DNA of 64,000 bases from Nannocystis exedens (GCF_002343915.1 NZ_NETK01000001.1:9634001-9698000), one strand, 5' to 3'; counted from the first letter of the stretch, positions 55,724 to 64,000 are shown. Notes: generated by a model from the sequence alone, not told the origin. Numbers and translations: made by a program.

Positions 55724-57889
55724 ATGAACCCGTGGATGAAGTGGATCCTCCTGGCGACCCCGCTCGCGCTGACGCAGTGCCGCTCGAGCGCGGTGGCCCC
55801 GATCGGCACCGTGACCCCGGACGGCAACAACAACGTGATGCTGGCGCATGGGCAAGGGGACGTGGCGTACGAGGGGCCGACGCACACGTTCTCGCCGCGT
55901 CCGCACCCGCCGCGCCATCGCAGCGATGCGGCGCCGCCGAACCTGGCGGCGCTGCCGAAGATGGTGTCGCGGATCGATCAGTGCTACGGGCCGAGCGGCG
56001 GCGCCATCGCGTCGGGCGGATCTTCGGGCGGTTCGATCGCCAGGCCGACCAAGAGGCCGGCGCCGCCGAAGCCGAAGTACAAGCAGGTGACCTACAGCGG
56101 CGGCGGCTCGGCGCCTCCGCCGTCGCCTTCGCGGGTCCAGACCACGCCGACGGCGGGGACGCTCGGCAAGGGCGGCGGAGCGGCCGGTCGCGGCAGCAGC
56201 AGCGGGTTCGAGGCCGGTATGGCGGCTCCCTCGTCGCCGCCGCCGCCCCCGGTGACGACGTCGAAGTCGGCGAACTCGCGGGCCGAGGCGGCGGCCGACG
56301 TGCGCGTCGTCGAGAAGGCCGAGAAGAAGAAGGACCGCGGCCGCGGGCGCGACAAGGCGGAGGAGGCCCCGGCCGCGAGCGCGCCGGCGCCGGCCGAGGC
56401 GCAGGTGGCCCGCGGCGACGCGGAGGACGAGAGCTCGGTGGCGTACGAACCGGTCCCGCGGGACAGCGACGACAGCCAGTACAGCGACTGGGGCCAGGCG
56501 ACGTACCTGTCGAACGACGACACGATGAGCCTGTCGTCGGCGCAGCGGGTGATCTTCGCCATCGACAAGTTCCTGCCGGTGCCGCTCGAGCACATCCGGC
56601 CGCACGAGCTGCTCAACTACTTCTCGTTCGAGACGGCCGAGGTGGCGCCGACCGACGACTTCTCGGTGCTGCCCGAGATCGCCAAGGATCCGAAGCAGGA
56701 CGGGATCTACAACCTGGCGCTGGCGATCCGCGGGCGCCCGGTCGACAAGCAGGCGCGGCGCAACGGCAACCTGACGTTCGTGGTCGACCGCTCGGGGTCG
56801 ATGAGCGACGAGGGCCGCATGGACTACCTCAAGCGGGGCATGCGGAGGATGATGGGCGAGCTCAAGACCGGCGACCTCGTCAACGTGGTGCTGTTCGACC
56901 ACGAGGTGTGCGTGCCGGTCGAGAGCTTCGTGGTCGGCCGCGACAAGCCGGAGGTGCTCGAGAAGGCGATCGAGAAGATGAAGCCGCGCGGGTCGACCGA
57001 CGTGCACGCGGGCCTGACCCGCGGCTACGAGCTGGCCGACCGCGGCTACCAGCCGACCTACAACAACCGGGTGGTGCTCGTCACCGACGCGCTCGCCAAC
57101 ACCGGCAACACCGACCCGCGGACGATGGCGATGGTCGCCAAGTACTACGACGAGCGGAAGATCCGCCTGTCGGGCGTCGGCGTCGGCACCGAGTTCAACG
57201 ACGCCCTGCTCGACAAGCTGACCGAGCGCGGCAAGGGGGCCTACGTGTTCCTCGGCTCCGAGGCCGAGGTCGACGCGGTGTTCGGCTCGCGCTTCATCTC
57301 GCTGCTCGAGACGACGGCGATGGACGTCCACTTCCAGCTGCACCTGCCGCCGTCGCTGCGCATGGACGTGTTCTACGGCGAGGAGAGCTCGGCGGTGAAG
57401 GAGGACGTGCAGGCGATCCACTACTTCGCCAACACGTCGCAGCTGTTCTTGTCCGACGTGATGGCCCGCGGCAAGAAGCTGCGCCCGCAGGACCAGATCA
57501 TGCTGACGATCGAGTACGAGGACCCGGAGTCGGGGCAGAAGATGGTCGAGGAGCGGGCGTTCTCGCTGGGGGAGATCGAGCGCGAGGCCTACAACATCCG
57601 CAAGGGCCGCCTGCTGATCGCGTGGGCCGACCGGCTGGCGTTGATGGCCTCGCGGCCGCAGCCGATCGGCACCGCGCCGGTGGCCGGGGCGTGGATCGAC
57701 GCTGACGGCTGGCAGCAGTGCGAGCAGGGCAAGGCCGACCTGCGGGACATGGCCCAGGGGATGAACGATCCCGAGGTCACGCGCGTGCTGTCGCTGTGGG
57801 ACAAGTTCTGCGCGCGCTACGAGCAGCCGCGCAACCCGGTGCGCCGCACCCCGGCGTCCGGACCCGACGCGTGGCCGTCGGCCCGCTGA
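55724..57889 (+). CDS. von Willebrand factor A domain protein, YfbK-like
   Basis: The 721-residue exported protein has an N-terminal hydrophobic signal (WILLATPLALTQC, weak lipobox), a long Pro/Ser/Gly-rich region to about residue 240, then the vWF_N/YfbK-type segment YSDWGQATYLSNDDTMSLSSAQRV and PHELLNYFSFE. The vWA domain carries MIDAS DRSGSMSDEGRMDYLKRG (about residue 354) and GSTDVHAGLTRGYELA. A C-terminal DUF3520-like part follows. The start is ATG 55724 with AAGGAG upstream. Function unknown; family members are extracytoplasmic. Confidence 0.9.
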   Translation: MNPWMKWILLATPLALTQCRSSAVAPIGTVTPDGNNNVMLAHGQGDVAYEGPTHTFSPRPHPPRHRSDAAPPNLAALPKMVSRIDQCYGPSGGAIASGGSSGGSIARPTKRPAPPKPKYKQVTYSGGGSAPPPSPSRVQTTPTAGTLGKGGGAAGRGSSSGFEAGMAAPSSPPPPPVTTSKSANSRAEAAADVRVVEKAEKKKDRGRGRDKAEEAPAASAPAPAEAQVARGDAEDESSVAYEPVPRDSDDSQYSDWGQATYLSNDDTMSLSSAQRVIFAIDKFLPVPLEHIRPHELLNYFSFETAEVAPTDDFSVLPEIAKDPKQDGIYNLALAIRGRPVDKQARRNGNLTFVVDRSGSMSDEGRMDYLKRGMRRMMGELKTGDLVNVVLFDHEVCVPVESFVVGRDKPEVLEKAIEKMKPRGSTDVHAGLTRGYELADRGYQPTYNNRVVLVTDALANTGNTDPRTMAMVAKYYDERKIRLSGVGVGTEFNDALLDKLTERGKGAYVFLGSEAEVDAVFGSRFISLLETTAMDVHFQLHLPPSLRMDVFYGEESSAVKEDVQAIHYFANTSQLFLSDVMARGKKLRPQDQIMLTIEYEDPESGQKMVEERAFSLGEIEREAYNIRKGRLLIAWADRLALMASRPQPIGTAPVAGAWIDADGWQQCEQGKADLRDMAQGMNDPEVTRVLSLWDKFCARYEQPRNPVRRTPASGPDAWPSAR

Positions 57890-58032
57890 CGAGGAAGGGC
57901 GCGAGAGGCCGCAAACCGGCGCCGTCGCGGGGCGGCGGCGCGGCCTTCGCGAGTTCTGAAGGGCGCCGCGCCGCCGCGAGCGGAGCGCGGACGCGAGCGA
58001 CTCAGGCGCCGGCGCTGCCGAGGTGTGGGCAG

Positions 58033-58103
58033 CCTGGTCTTGGGAGCATGTCCTCGAGAGCCTGCTCGGGGAGGCATGGCCCGGAGGACCTGCCCTTCGA
58101 GTC
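58033..58103. repeat. 14-bp phased array, mixed CATG/CCTG units
   Basis: CCTG 58033, CATG 58047, CCTG 58061, CATG 58075 and CCTG 58089 are exactly 14 bp apart, upstream of the stop codon of the Cys-rich lipoprotein gene (58102). The alternation shows that CATG and CCTG units belong to one family. Confidence 0.85.
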
Positions 58104-58857
58104 ACATGCAGGGCGGCGAGGCCTCGATCGTGTGCCCGCAGTGGACCTGGGCCTCGGCCGGGCCGGTGGCGGCGATCGTGAGGTGGTAGAGGCGGCAGGC
58201 GAGGGTGTTGCCGGCGGCGTCCTCGGTGTTGTACGGCTCGGTGTCCATGAAGTTGGCGCAGGTGGCCATGCAGTCGGCGGGGCTCGGGTGCTCGGTCGGG
58301 CAGATCGAGGTGGCGATCGCGCAGAAGCCCTCGCAGCTCTGACCGCACGCGCCGGCGCCGCTCGGGCCGGCGTGGATGCAGTGGACGCCGGGGTCGATCG
58401 AGGCCATGCCGGCGTGGTAGGCCCGGCACGACAGCGAGTTGCCGGAGGTCTCGCCCGGCGAGCCCGGCGGCAGGCCGCCGCAGGCGCCGAGGCAGCTCTC
58501 GTTGCTCGGGTACTGCGCGTTGGTGCCGGTGCAGCTGCCCATCATCGCCGCGCAGTACATCTGGCAGCCGACGTTGGTGTCGCCGCCGGTGGTCGAGGTG
58601 CCGGTGGTCGGGTCGGTGGTGCCGGTGACCGGGTCGACGCCGCCGGTGGAGGTGGACGTGGTGGGCTCGCCGGAGGTCCAGTCGGTCGTGGAGGTCGAGG
58701 TGGTGGTCGTCGTCGTGACGTCGCCGCTGACCTGCGTCGCCGACGTGGTCATGAGGGTGGCGGCGGCGGTCGAGCCGGTGTCGTCGCCGCGGGAGTCGTC
58801 GAAGCAGGCGGCGAACAGGAGGGTACCGAGGAGGGGAAGGAGGGCGCGAGAGGGCAT
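58102..58857 (-). CDS. Cys-rich lipoprotein with Thr/Ser linker (copy 1)
   Basis: The 251-residue protein has a lipoprotein signal (LLGTLLFAAC), a Thr/Ser/Gly linker (about residues 22-95) and a Cys-rich domain with about 14 Cys. Landmarks are GCQMYCAAMMGSC, NSLSCRAYHAG, GVHCIHAGPSGAGACGQSCEGFCAIATSICPTEHPS and a final CM. The next gene upstream encodes a clear paralogue with the same Cys spacing. Secreted and probably surface-anchored; function unknown. ATG 58857. Confidence 0.82.
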   Translation of the reverse strand: MPSRALLPLLGTLLFAACFDDSRGDDTGSTAAATLMTTSATQVSGDVTTTTTTSTSTTDWTSGEPTTSTSTGGVDPVTGTTDPTTGTSTTGGDTNVGCQMYCAAMMGSCTGTNAQYPSNESCLGACGGLPPGSPGETSGNSLSCRAYHAGMASIDPGVHCIHAGPSGAGACGQSCEGFCAIATSICPTEHPSPADCMATCANFMDTEPYNTEDAAGNTLACRLYHLTIAATGPAEAQVHCGHTIEASPPCM

Positions 58858-58908
58858 GCGTGGGCCTTGCGTGGCGGCGTGAACCGGCGTGGTTGAAGGG
58901 ACATGTCT

Positions 58909-59610
58909 TTACATGCAGGTCTGAGAATCCTGGACGGTGTGCGGGCAGTGCGTGGCGGCGTCGGCCTCGCCGGTGGCGGCGACGGTGAGGTGGTAGAGGC
59001 GGCAGGCGAGGGTGTCGCCGGCGACGTCGCCGACATCGAACTCCTCGTCGTCGGGGAAGCCGGCGCAGGCGGCGAGGCAGGCGTCGACGCTCGGGTGCTC
59101 GCCCGGGCAGATTGACACGGCGATGGCGCAGAAGCCGTCGCAGTTGTCGCCGCAGGCCCCGCCGCCGCTCGGGCCGGCGTGGACGCAATGGGTCGGCGCG
59201 TCCATGGCCGCGGCGTCGGTGTGGTAGCGGCGACAGGCGTAGCTGTTGCCCGAGACGTCGCCGCGCGCGCCGGCGGGGAAGCTGGCGCAGGCGCGGTTGC
59301 AGCTGTCGGCGTTCGGGTACTGCGCCTGGGGACCGAGGCAGTTCGTCATGACTTCGGCGCAGTAGTCGGCGCACAGCGCCTCGTCGACGCCGGTGGTCGA
59401 GGTGGTGGTGGGCTCGACGGTGGTCGAGGCGGTGGTGGGCTCGACGGTGGTCGAGGCGGTGGTGGGCTCGACGCTGGTGGCGGCGGAGGAGGTGCTGCCC
59501 GCGGTGGTGGACGTGCTGTCGCCGCCGGTGCCGGTGCTCTCGTCCGCCGGCTCCGACGTGCAGGCGACGAGCGCGAGCGCGGCGACGAGCGCGGTTCCGG
59601 CCTTCCTCAT
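58909..59610 (-). CDS. Cys-rich lipoprotein with Thr/Ser linker (copy 2)
   Basis: The 233-residue paralogue of the previous gene has signal LVAALALVAC, a Thr/Ser/Val linker and a matching Cys-rich domain (YACRRYHTDAA, THCVHAGPSGGGACGDNCDGFCAIAVSICPGEHPS, DTLACRLYHLTVAATGEADA, final CM). The linker repeat TTVEPTTAS is encoded by a 27-bp tandem repeat (59400-59480). ATG 59610 was chosen over an upstream ATG because it opens the signal peptide. The two genes probably arose by tandem duplication. Confidence 0.82.
   Translation of the reverse strand: MRKAGTALVAALALVACTSEPADESTGTGGDSTSTTAGSTSSAATSVEPTTASTTVEPTTASTTVEPTTTSTTGVDEALCADYCAEVMTNCLGPQAQYPNADSCNRACASFPAGARGDVSGNSYACRRYHTDAAAMDAPTHCVHAGPSGGGACGDNCDGFCAIAVSICPGEHPSVDACLAACAGFPDDEEFDVGDVAGDTLACRLYHLTVAATGEADAATHCPHTVQDSQTCM
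59400..59480. repeat. 27-bp tandem repeat in the lipoprotein linker
   Basis: Three near-identical copies of a 27-bp unit (GTGGTGGGCTCGACGGTGG...) encode the peptide repeat TTVEPTTAS on the minus strand. The length is a multiple of three, so copy number can change without breaking the frame. Confidence 0.85.
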
Positions 59611-60139
59611 GGCGCTCCGAGTCTGCGGCCCGCGCGATCGCCTTGTCAACCGCGGGCCGTGGGGCCGGAGAGCCGCAGCGGTGCAGCGAGGGGCCTGTCT
59701 GGAAGGACAGGTGAGTTACGGATGCGAACGCGGGGCCGCGCCGCGGCGCGTGGGCGCGCGTCAGCGCAGGCAGACGTGCCGATCTCCCCGGCGGTGGCAA
59801 GCCCGGGCGAGGCCCTCGCGCGCGCAGGGCGGGAGCGAGAAGTCCTCGTAGCGCTGCAGCTCGGGGCCGCCGCAGGGCGAACGCCTGCTGCTCGCGCCGC
59901 GTCTGCTCGTGGGCGCGGTAACGCTGCTCGGCGAGCTCGCGGGCGACGCTGCGACCGAGGATGACGGCGCAGTCGTCGGCGACGTCTCACTCGACGGGGG
60001 CGCTGCCGCCAGTGCAACCTGTTCCTTCGACCAGCCGGCCGGGTTCGGCGTAACCTGTCCCTTCGGCCAGGAAATGAGCGTCGTCACGACCTGGCCCTTC
60101 GACCAGCCGACCGGAGCGCGGTCGGAGGCGGGGGAACGG
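59611..60139. other. Intergenic region with possible gene remnant and repeat pairs
   Basis: On the minus strand one frame reads CAVILGRSVARELAEQRYRAHEQTRREQQ (about 59880-59970) and the next frame reads GGPELQRYEDFSLPPCAREGL...HVCLR to a stop at 59761. Joined by a one-base shift they look like one small Cys-containing protein, but no start is present. This may be a decayed gene. 14-bp repeat pairs lie at 59694/59708, 60018/60032, 60054/60068 and 60090/60104. Confidence 0.35.
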
Positions 60140-61585
60140 TCAGCCCGGCGGACGGTCGCCGCCGGCGACGTCGGGCGCGCCGTCCATCGTCGGCCGCGGT
60201 TCGCCGTCGACGTCGGTCCGCGGGTCGCCCTGCTTCCAGCGGGCGGCCCCGGCGAGCGCGCCGCCGTTGCCCGCGACGTGCAGGTCGCCGCCGCCCCAGT
60301 TGTTGAAGAGGAGATGGACGGTCCCGGGGTCGACGAAGGCCGTGTTGGTGTCGGGGTTCTCCAGCGTCGCCGCGCTGACGACCGAGTCCGCGAGGTCGAG
60401 CGCGGTGGCGGCACACGCGAAGGTGTCGTCGACCCCGTGGCTCAGGAGCGCCGAGTTGCGGGCGTTCACGATGGCGGTGCCGTCGAGGCAGGCGAACAGG
60501 CCGACCGCGTGCTGGGTGACGTCGCCGAGCGTGGTGTAGAGCAGATGCGCGGCGCTGGCGTTGCCGACCTCGAGCGCGGCGCCCATGTTGTAGTGGGCGA
60601 CGAGGGTGTTCTCCAGCCGCAGGTCGGTGCCCTCGTCGACGGTGATGGCCTGGAGGTTGAGCGCGAGCTGGCCGCGGCGGACGACGACCCGGCAGTCGGA
60701 CGCCGAGATCGCGCGCCCGCCGTAGGCGACGATCTCGACGTCGTCGAGCCACAGCCGGGCCGACGACTTGCAACGCACCGCGGCGCTGCCCTGACCGCCC
60801 TCGATGCGGATCTGCGAGACGTAGAGCTCGCTGTCGATGGCGAGGTCCTGCATCGCCACGCCGAGGTGGACGGCGGGCTCGGCCTCGACGGTGATCTTGA
60901 CCAACTCGTTGCCGAGGAGGGCGACCCTGCGCCCGCCCTGCGCGAGGTGGAGGCCGGTCGCATAGGTCCCGGGGTTGAGGTGGACGACGACGTGGGTGGC
61001 GTCCTGGTGCTGGCTCATCGCCTGGCTGATCGAGCAGCACGGCTGATCGAAGGTGCACGGCTGATCGGCGCAGGTGAGCTGCGGGTCGATGTAGACGTTG
61101 CTGGTGCTGTCGCGCGGGAAGCACAGGCCGTCGTCGAGCTCGCAGGCGGTCTCGGGGCAGTCGGCGTGCTCGCGGCAGGGGCGGCAGACGTGGTCGACCG
61201 GGTCGCACGCCTGGCCGTCGCAGTCGGCGCTGTCGATGCACTCGACGCACGTGCCGTCGAGGCACTGCAGGCCGGGCTCGCAGTCGTCCTGGCTGTCGCA
61301 GGGGCACACGTCGAGGGTGCAGGGCTCGCCGGTGGTGACGCCGGTCGAGGCGTCGCCGGTGACGGCGGTGGCGGTGCCCTCGTCGCCGGTGGTCGATCCG
61401 CTGCTGGTCGGCTCGACGCTGGTGGCCGGGCCCTCGCTGTCGAGCGTGGTCACGGGCTCGCCGGTGGTGGTCGGGCCGTCGCTGCCGCTGGTGCCGGTGG
61501 TCGGGTCGCTGCCCGCGGGGTTGAAGCAGCCGGCGGCGAGGAGGAGGGCTGACGCGAGGGACAGGGGGGATGTCTTCACGGTCAT
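60140..61585 (-). CDS. Cys-rich beta-helix lipoprotein (copy 1)
   Basis: The 481-residue protein has a lipoprotein signal (ASALLLAAGC), a Thr/Ser/Gly linker (to about residue 88), a Cys-rich module (CPCDSQDDCEPGLQCLDGTCVEC, CREHADCPETACELDDGLCFP) and a C-terminal right-handed beta-helix region (HVVVHLNPGTYATGLHLAQGGRRVALLGN, VRCKSSARLWLDDVEIVAYGG, LENTLVAHYNMG). It ends near GDPRTDVDGEPRP. The next gene upstream is a paralogue. The start ATG (61583-61585) is part of a CATG unit of the 14-bp array. Confidence 0.85.
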   Translation of the reverse strand: MTVKTSPLSLASALLLAAGCFNPAGSDPTTGTSGSDGPTTTGEPVTTLDSEGPATSVEPTSSGSTTGDEGTATAVTGDASTGVTTGEPCTLDVCPCDSQDDCEPGLQCLDGTCVECIDSADCDGQACDPVDHVCRPCREHADCPETACELDDGLCFPRDSTSNVYIDPQLTCADQPCTFDQPCCSISQAMSQHQDATHVVVHLNPGTYATGLHLAQGGRRVALLGNELVKITVEAEPAVHLGVAMQDLAIDSELYVSQIRIEGGQGSAAVRCKSSARLWLDDVEIVAYGGRAISASDCRVVVRRGQLALNLQAITVDEGTDLRLENTLVAHYNMGAALEVGNASAAHLLYTTLGDVTQHAVGLFACLDGTAIVNARNSALLSHGVDDTFACAATALDLADSVVSAATLENPDTNTAFVDPGTVHLLFNNWGGGDLHVAGNGGALAGAARWKQGDPRTDVDGEPRPTMDGAPDVAGGDRPPG

Positions 61586-61628
61586 GCTCTTTGGGTCATG
61601 CTCTTCGGGTCATGGTCGTGAGTTCATG
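61569..61628. repeat. 14-bp array joining stop codon of one gene and start of the next
   Basis: GATG 61569, then CATG 61583, 61597, 61611 and 61625 are exactly 14 bp apart. The first CATG holds the start codon of the downstream lipoprotein gene and the last (TCATGG) holds the stop codon of the upstream one. The whole 38-bp space between the two co-oriented genes is repeat. Confidence 0.92.
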
Positions 61629-63150
61629 GACCGACGGGCAGGTGGGCGCCGGCCGCGTCCTCGGCCTCGGGCCGGCCCGGGCGGGCCAGGCCGGCGATGT
61701 CGGTCCGCGGGTCGCCGGCCTGCCAGCGGGCGGCGGTGGCCGGCAGGCTGCCCGCCAGCGGGCGCAGGTCGTGCTCGGCCCAGCCGGCGAATTGCCCGGC
61801 GACGGCGCCGGGCTCGACGGGGACGACGCCGGGGCCGGTGGCAAGCTCGCTCTCGCTGGTGACGCTGGTGCCGACCTGCAGCGTGGCCTTGCAGTCGACC
61901 TGGGCGCCGACCTGGTCGGAGACGACGACGGAGTTGCGGATCTGGACGCTGCTGCCGGGGTTGCACAGCAGGAGGCCGATGTTCACCGGGTCCTGCAGGG
62001 CGATCGTGGTGTAGTCGAGGGCGAGGGTGCCGCCGCTCAGGACCAGCAGGCTGGGGCCGGTGCCGACGCCGCTGACGACGCCGTTCTCGACGGTGAGCAC
62101 GCCGTCGTCGCCGACGTTGAAGCCGCTGGCGACCTCGACGAAGCGCGAGCGGCGGACGTGGGCGCGACAGGCGTTGGCGTAGAGGCCGTTGCCGAAGAAG
62201 TCGGCGACGACGAGGTCGTCGAGCCAGGCCTGGGCGGCGTTGTGACATTGGACGGCGACCTCGCCCAGGCCGCTGAACGCGAGCCGCGAGAGGTACAGCT
62301 CGGCGTCGATGACGGCGGGCGCTGCGGGGTCGCCGACCAGCACGATCGGCTCGCCGGCGGCGCCGGCGGCGAAGCGGGCCCCGGGCGCGCCGAGCACGGC
62401 CACGCGCTTGGGCACGGAGAGTCGGATCGGTTCGAGGTAGGTGCCGCCGGCGACGTGGACGACGTGGAAGGTCTCGGGGGCGTCGGCGAGGAGGGCGAAG
62501 GCGTCGGCGACCTCGCAGCACGGCTCGGCGTCGCTGCAGGCGAGGCTGCAACCGTTGGCGGCGCTGTCGACGTACCAGTGCCGGGCGTCGCCCGGGAAGC
62601 ACGTGCCGCCGTCGAGCCGGCAGGCGGTCTCGGGGCAGTCGGCGTGCTCGCGGCAGGCGAAGCAGGTGTGCGTCTCGGGGTCGCAGGCGAGACCGCCGGG
62701 GCAGTCGGCGGAGCTGCTGCACTCGACGCACTGCTCGAGCTCGGGGTGGCAGACGCCGACGGGACAGTCGGTGCCCACGAGGCAACCGACGCACCGGCCG
62801 CTGTCGTCGCACCGTGGACGCGCGGGGTCGACCTGCTGACAGCTCGAGCCGGCCTCGACGAGGCCGAGGCAGTCGAGGCACTCGCCGTTGGGCGCGCAGT
62901 AGGTACCCTCCGGGCACACGCCGCACTCGCCCCCGGTGGTCGGCGAGGTGGCGGTGACCGTCGGCGCGTCGGTGACGGCGGTGGTCTCGCCGGTGAAGCC
63001 CTGGGCGGCGGCGAGCGTGGGGTCGAGGTCGCCGGTGCTGGTCGGCTCACTCGTGGTCGCGCTCGTCCCCTCCGGCGAGAAGCAAGCGAGCGGCAGGCTC
63101 GAGGCGACGAGGACGCCGGGGAGGACGAGAGCGCGCGAATACGCGGGCAT
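61624..63150 (-). CDS. Cys-rich beta-helix lipoprotein (copy 2)
   Basis: The 508-residue paralogue of the previous gene has signal LVASSLPLAC, a Thr/Ser linker and a longer Cys-rich module (GVCPEGTYCAPNGECLDC, CVGCLVGTDCPVGVC, CVECSSSADCPGGLAC, CREHADCPETACRLDGGTCFP). A beta-helix region follows (VVHVAGGTYLEPIRLSVPKRVAVLG, LENGVVSGVG-type strands). It ends like copy 1 (ARWQAGDPRTDIAGLARPG). The shared CREHADCPETAC motif and end segment indicate tandem duplication with one extra Cys unit here. ATG 63150. Confidence 0.86.
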   Translation of the reverse strand: MPAYSRALVLPGVLVASSLPLACFSPEGTSATTSEPTSTGDLDPTLAAAQGFTGETTAVTDAPTVTATSPTTGGECGVCPEGTYCAPNGECLDCLGLVEAGSSCQQVDPARPRCDDSGRCVGCLVGTDCPVGVCHPELEQCVECSSSADCPGGLACDPETHTCFACREHADCPETACRLDGGTCFPGDARHWYVDSAANGCSLACSDAEPCCEVADAFALLADAPETFHVVHVAGGTYLEPIRLSVPKRVAVLGAPGARFAAGAAGEPIVLVGDPAAPAVIDAELYLSRLAFSGLGEVAVQCHNAAQAWLDDLVVADFFGNGLYANACRAHVRRSRFVEVASGFNVGDDGVLTVENGVVSGVGTGPSLLVLSGGTLALDYTTIALQDPVNIGLLLCNPGSSVQIRNSVVVSDQVGAQVDCKATLQVGTSVTSESELATGPGVVPVEPGAVAGQFAGWAEHDLRPLAGSLPATAARWQAGDPRTDIAGLARPGRPEAEDAAGAHLPVGP

Positions 63151-63185
63151 GACAGCGCCTTGTCGCTGGTCGTGGCAGGGCGAGC

Positions 63186-64000
63186 TCAGAGGTCGATCTT
63201 GAGGCCGAGCTTGAGCTGGGGCGCGAACTTGGTCGCCTTGACGGCGTCGGCGAGGCACTTGCCGAGCGCGTCCTGCTGCGAGGGCACGGCGCGGGTGACC
63301 GAGCCGTCGCTGCCGGTGGCGTAGTCGACGGTGATCTTGGGGCCCTTCACGGCCTTGTGGGTCTTGCGGCAGCCGTCGGCGGCGCGCCGCAGCTTGGCCA
63401 TCGGATCTTGCGGCTTGTCGCCGGTCTTGTCGCCGGTCTTGACGACCGGGTTCTTCTTGCCCTTGGAATCCTCGACCTTGGGCTCGCCGGCTGTGTCCGA
63501 AGGGACAGGTTCGCCGGTGGCGCCCGGGCTGTCCGTCGGGACAGGCTCGACCCTGGGCTGCGCCGGCGGGTCGGGCGGCTTGACCGGCGGGGTGGGCGGC
63601 TGGACCGGCTGAACCGGCGCTGCCTTGGCCGGCGGCGGGGCGGCGACCGGCACGCCCGCATCGGCCGGCGGGTCGTCGCCGCCGCTGAACACGAACGCGA
63701 GCAGCAGCACCAGCGCGGCGGCGCCGGCGAGGACCGGCACGAGCAGCTTGTTGCGCCCGGCCGGGCGAGCCGCGTCGCCGGCGTCGAGGTGGATCTCGAC
63801 CGTGGAGGCCGGCGGGCGGGGGTTGTCGAGGTTGGTGCGGGTGTCGACGCGCGGCAGGCCCGTGGCCGGGGTGGAGCCGGCGAGCACGGTCTTCGCCGCG
63901 GGGGTCGAGGCCGCCGGCGCGCCGGAGGCCGAGGCGGTGAGCGTGGAGTCGGGGCCGAAGTGATTGGGCGCCGAGTCGTGGAGGCCGCCGCTCACCGGGG
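63186..64000 (-). CDS. Membrane-anchored protein with TonB/AgmX-like C-terminus (cut by window edge)
   Basis: The C-terminal 270 or so residues are in the window; the gene may begin beyond it. A membrane helix (LLVPVLAGAAALVLLLAFVF) is followed by a Pro/Lys/Val-rich periplasmic linker and a terminal domain (LRRAADGCRKTHKAVKGPKITVDYATGSDGSVTRAVP...KCLADAVKATKFAP) resembling the AgmX/TonB C-terminal type common in myxobacteria. The part before the helix is low complexity and often follows a kinase domain in such proteins, so an N-terminal kinase outside the window is possible. Two 14-bp repeat pairs (63492/63506, 63528/63542) encode linker peptides EPVPTDS and EPVPSDT. Confidence 0.7.
   Translation of the reverse strand, partial: PVSGGLHDSAPNHFGPDSTLTASASGAPAASTPAAKTVLAGSTPATGLPRVDTRTNLDNPRPPASTVEIHLDAGDAARPAGRNKLLVPVLAGAAALVLLLAFVFSGGDDPPADAGVPVAAPPPAKAAPVQPVQPPTPPVKPPDPPAQPRVEPVPTDSPGATGEPVPSDTAGEPKVEDSKGKKNPVVKTGDKTGDKPQDPMAKLRRAADGCRKTHKAVKGPKITVDYATGSDGSVTRAVPSQQDALGKCLADAVKATKFAPQLKLGLKIDL

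Noticed and set aside
55634..59800. Minus-strand open frame of 1388 codons
   Set aside because: It runs antisense to the vWA gene and across the lipoprotein genes in another frame; Arg/His-rich with no domain. High GC content gives such long frames.

Overview
The window is very GC-rich, almost wholly coding DNA with strong G/C at third codon positions. It combines a conserved translation and replication block with Hanks-type kinases, a DUF1592/DUF1552 pair, large von Willebrand and FG-GAP lipoproteins, and many lipoproteins with Thr/Ser/Gly-rich linkers. This suggests a myxobacterium, most likely of the Nannocystaceae type. That assignment is inference from gene content; no marker gene was compared.

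Layout. 1-2 kb: a minus-strand pair of M16 peptidase-like proteins. 2.2-12.2 kb: housekeeping block on the plus strand with a sigma-70-like promoter, tRNA-Gln(UUG), prs, rplY, pth, a membrane pyrophosphatase, rpsF-rpsR-rplI and dnaB, interrupted by two small genes, then a Ser/Thr kinase. 12.2-17.4 kb: purine nucleoside phosphorylase, a degenerate aldehyde-dehydrogenase-like protein and a SWIM-SNF2 ATPase. 17.5-21.9 kb (minus): an FG-GAP lipoprotein, an ECF sigma factor fused to a membrane/periplasmic domain, and a secreted protein with an apparent frameshift. 22.2-29.4 kb: the three parts of an NMT1/SsuABC-type ABC transporter, split around an aldo/keto reductase and an MFS exporter-HxlR pair, then a GNAT acetyltransferase. 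29.4-34.3 kb: a beta-helix lipoprotein convergent with a large TPR-type Ser/Thr kinase. 35.3-39.4 kb: guanine deaminase-aldehyde dehydrogenase, and a divergent SDR/HxlR pair. 40-46.9 kb: a Roadblock-like small protein, the DUF1552/DUF1592 pair, a 2H-like protein and an alpha/beta-fold lipoprotein. 47.4-51.2 kb: an OmpR-type two-component system and a TAP-like hydrolase. 51.5-55.4 kb (minus): a second copy of the sigma-factor module, here with sigma and membrane protein as separate overlapping genes, followed by a vWA lipoprotein. 55.7-63.2 kb: a vWA protein and four Cys-rich lipoproteins forming two tandem paralogous pairs. 63.2 kb to the end: a truncated TonB-like/membrane-anchored protein.

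The most striking non-gene signal is a dispersed family of short palindromic repeats with a strict 14-bp period. Each unit starts with CATG, or its variants CCTG, CAGG or GATG, and neighbouring units pair into stem-loops of about 7 bp with 4-base loops. Runs of four to seven units fill many gene boundaries from 13 kb onward, often containing the stop codon of one gene or the start codon of the next. Two- to five-unit versions lie inside coding sequences, mainly in linkers. I saw none in the first 13 kb. I do not recognise this as a named repeat family.

All coordinates and motifs were read by eye from the sequence; no database search was run. Family names rest on recognisable motifs and are weighted by the stated confidences.
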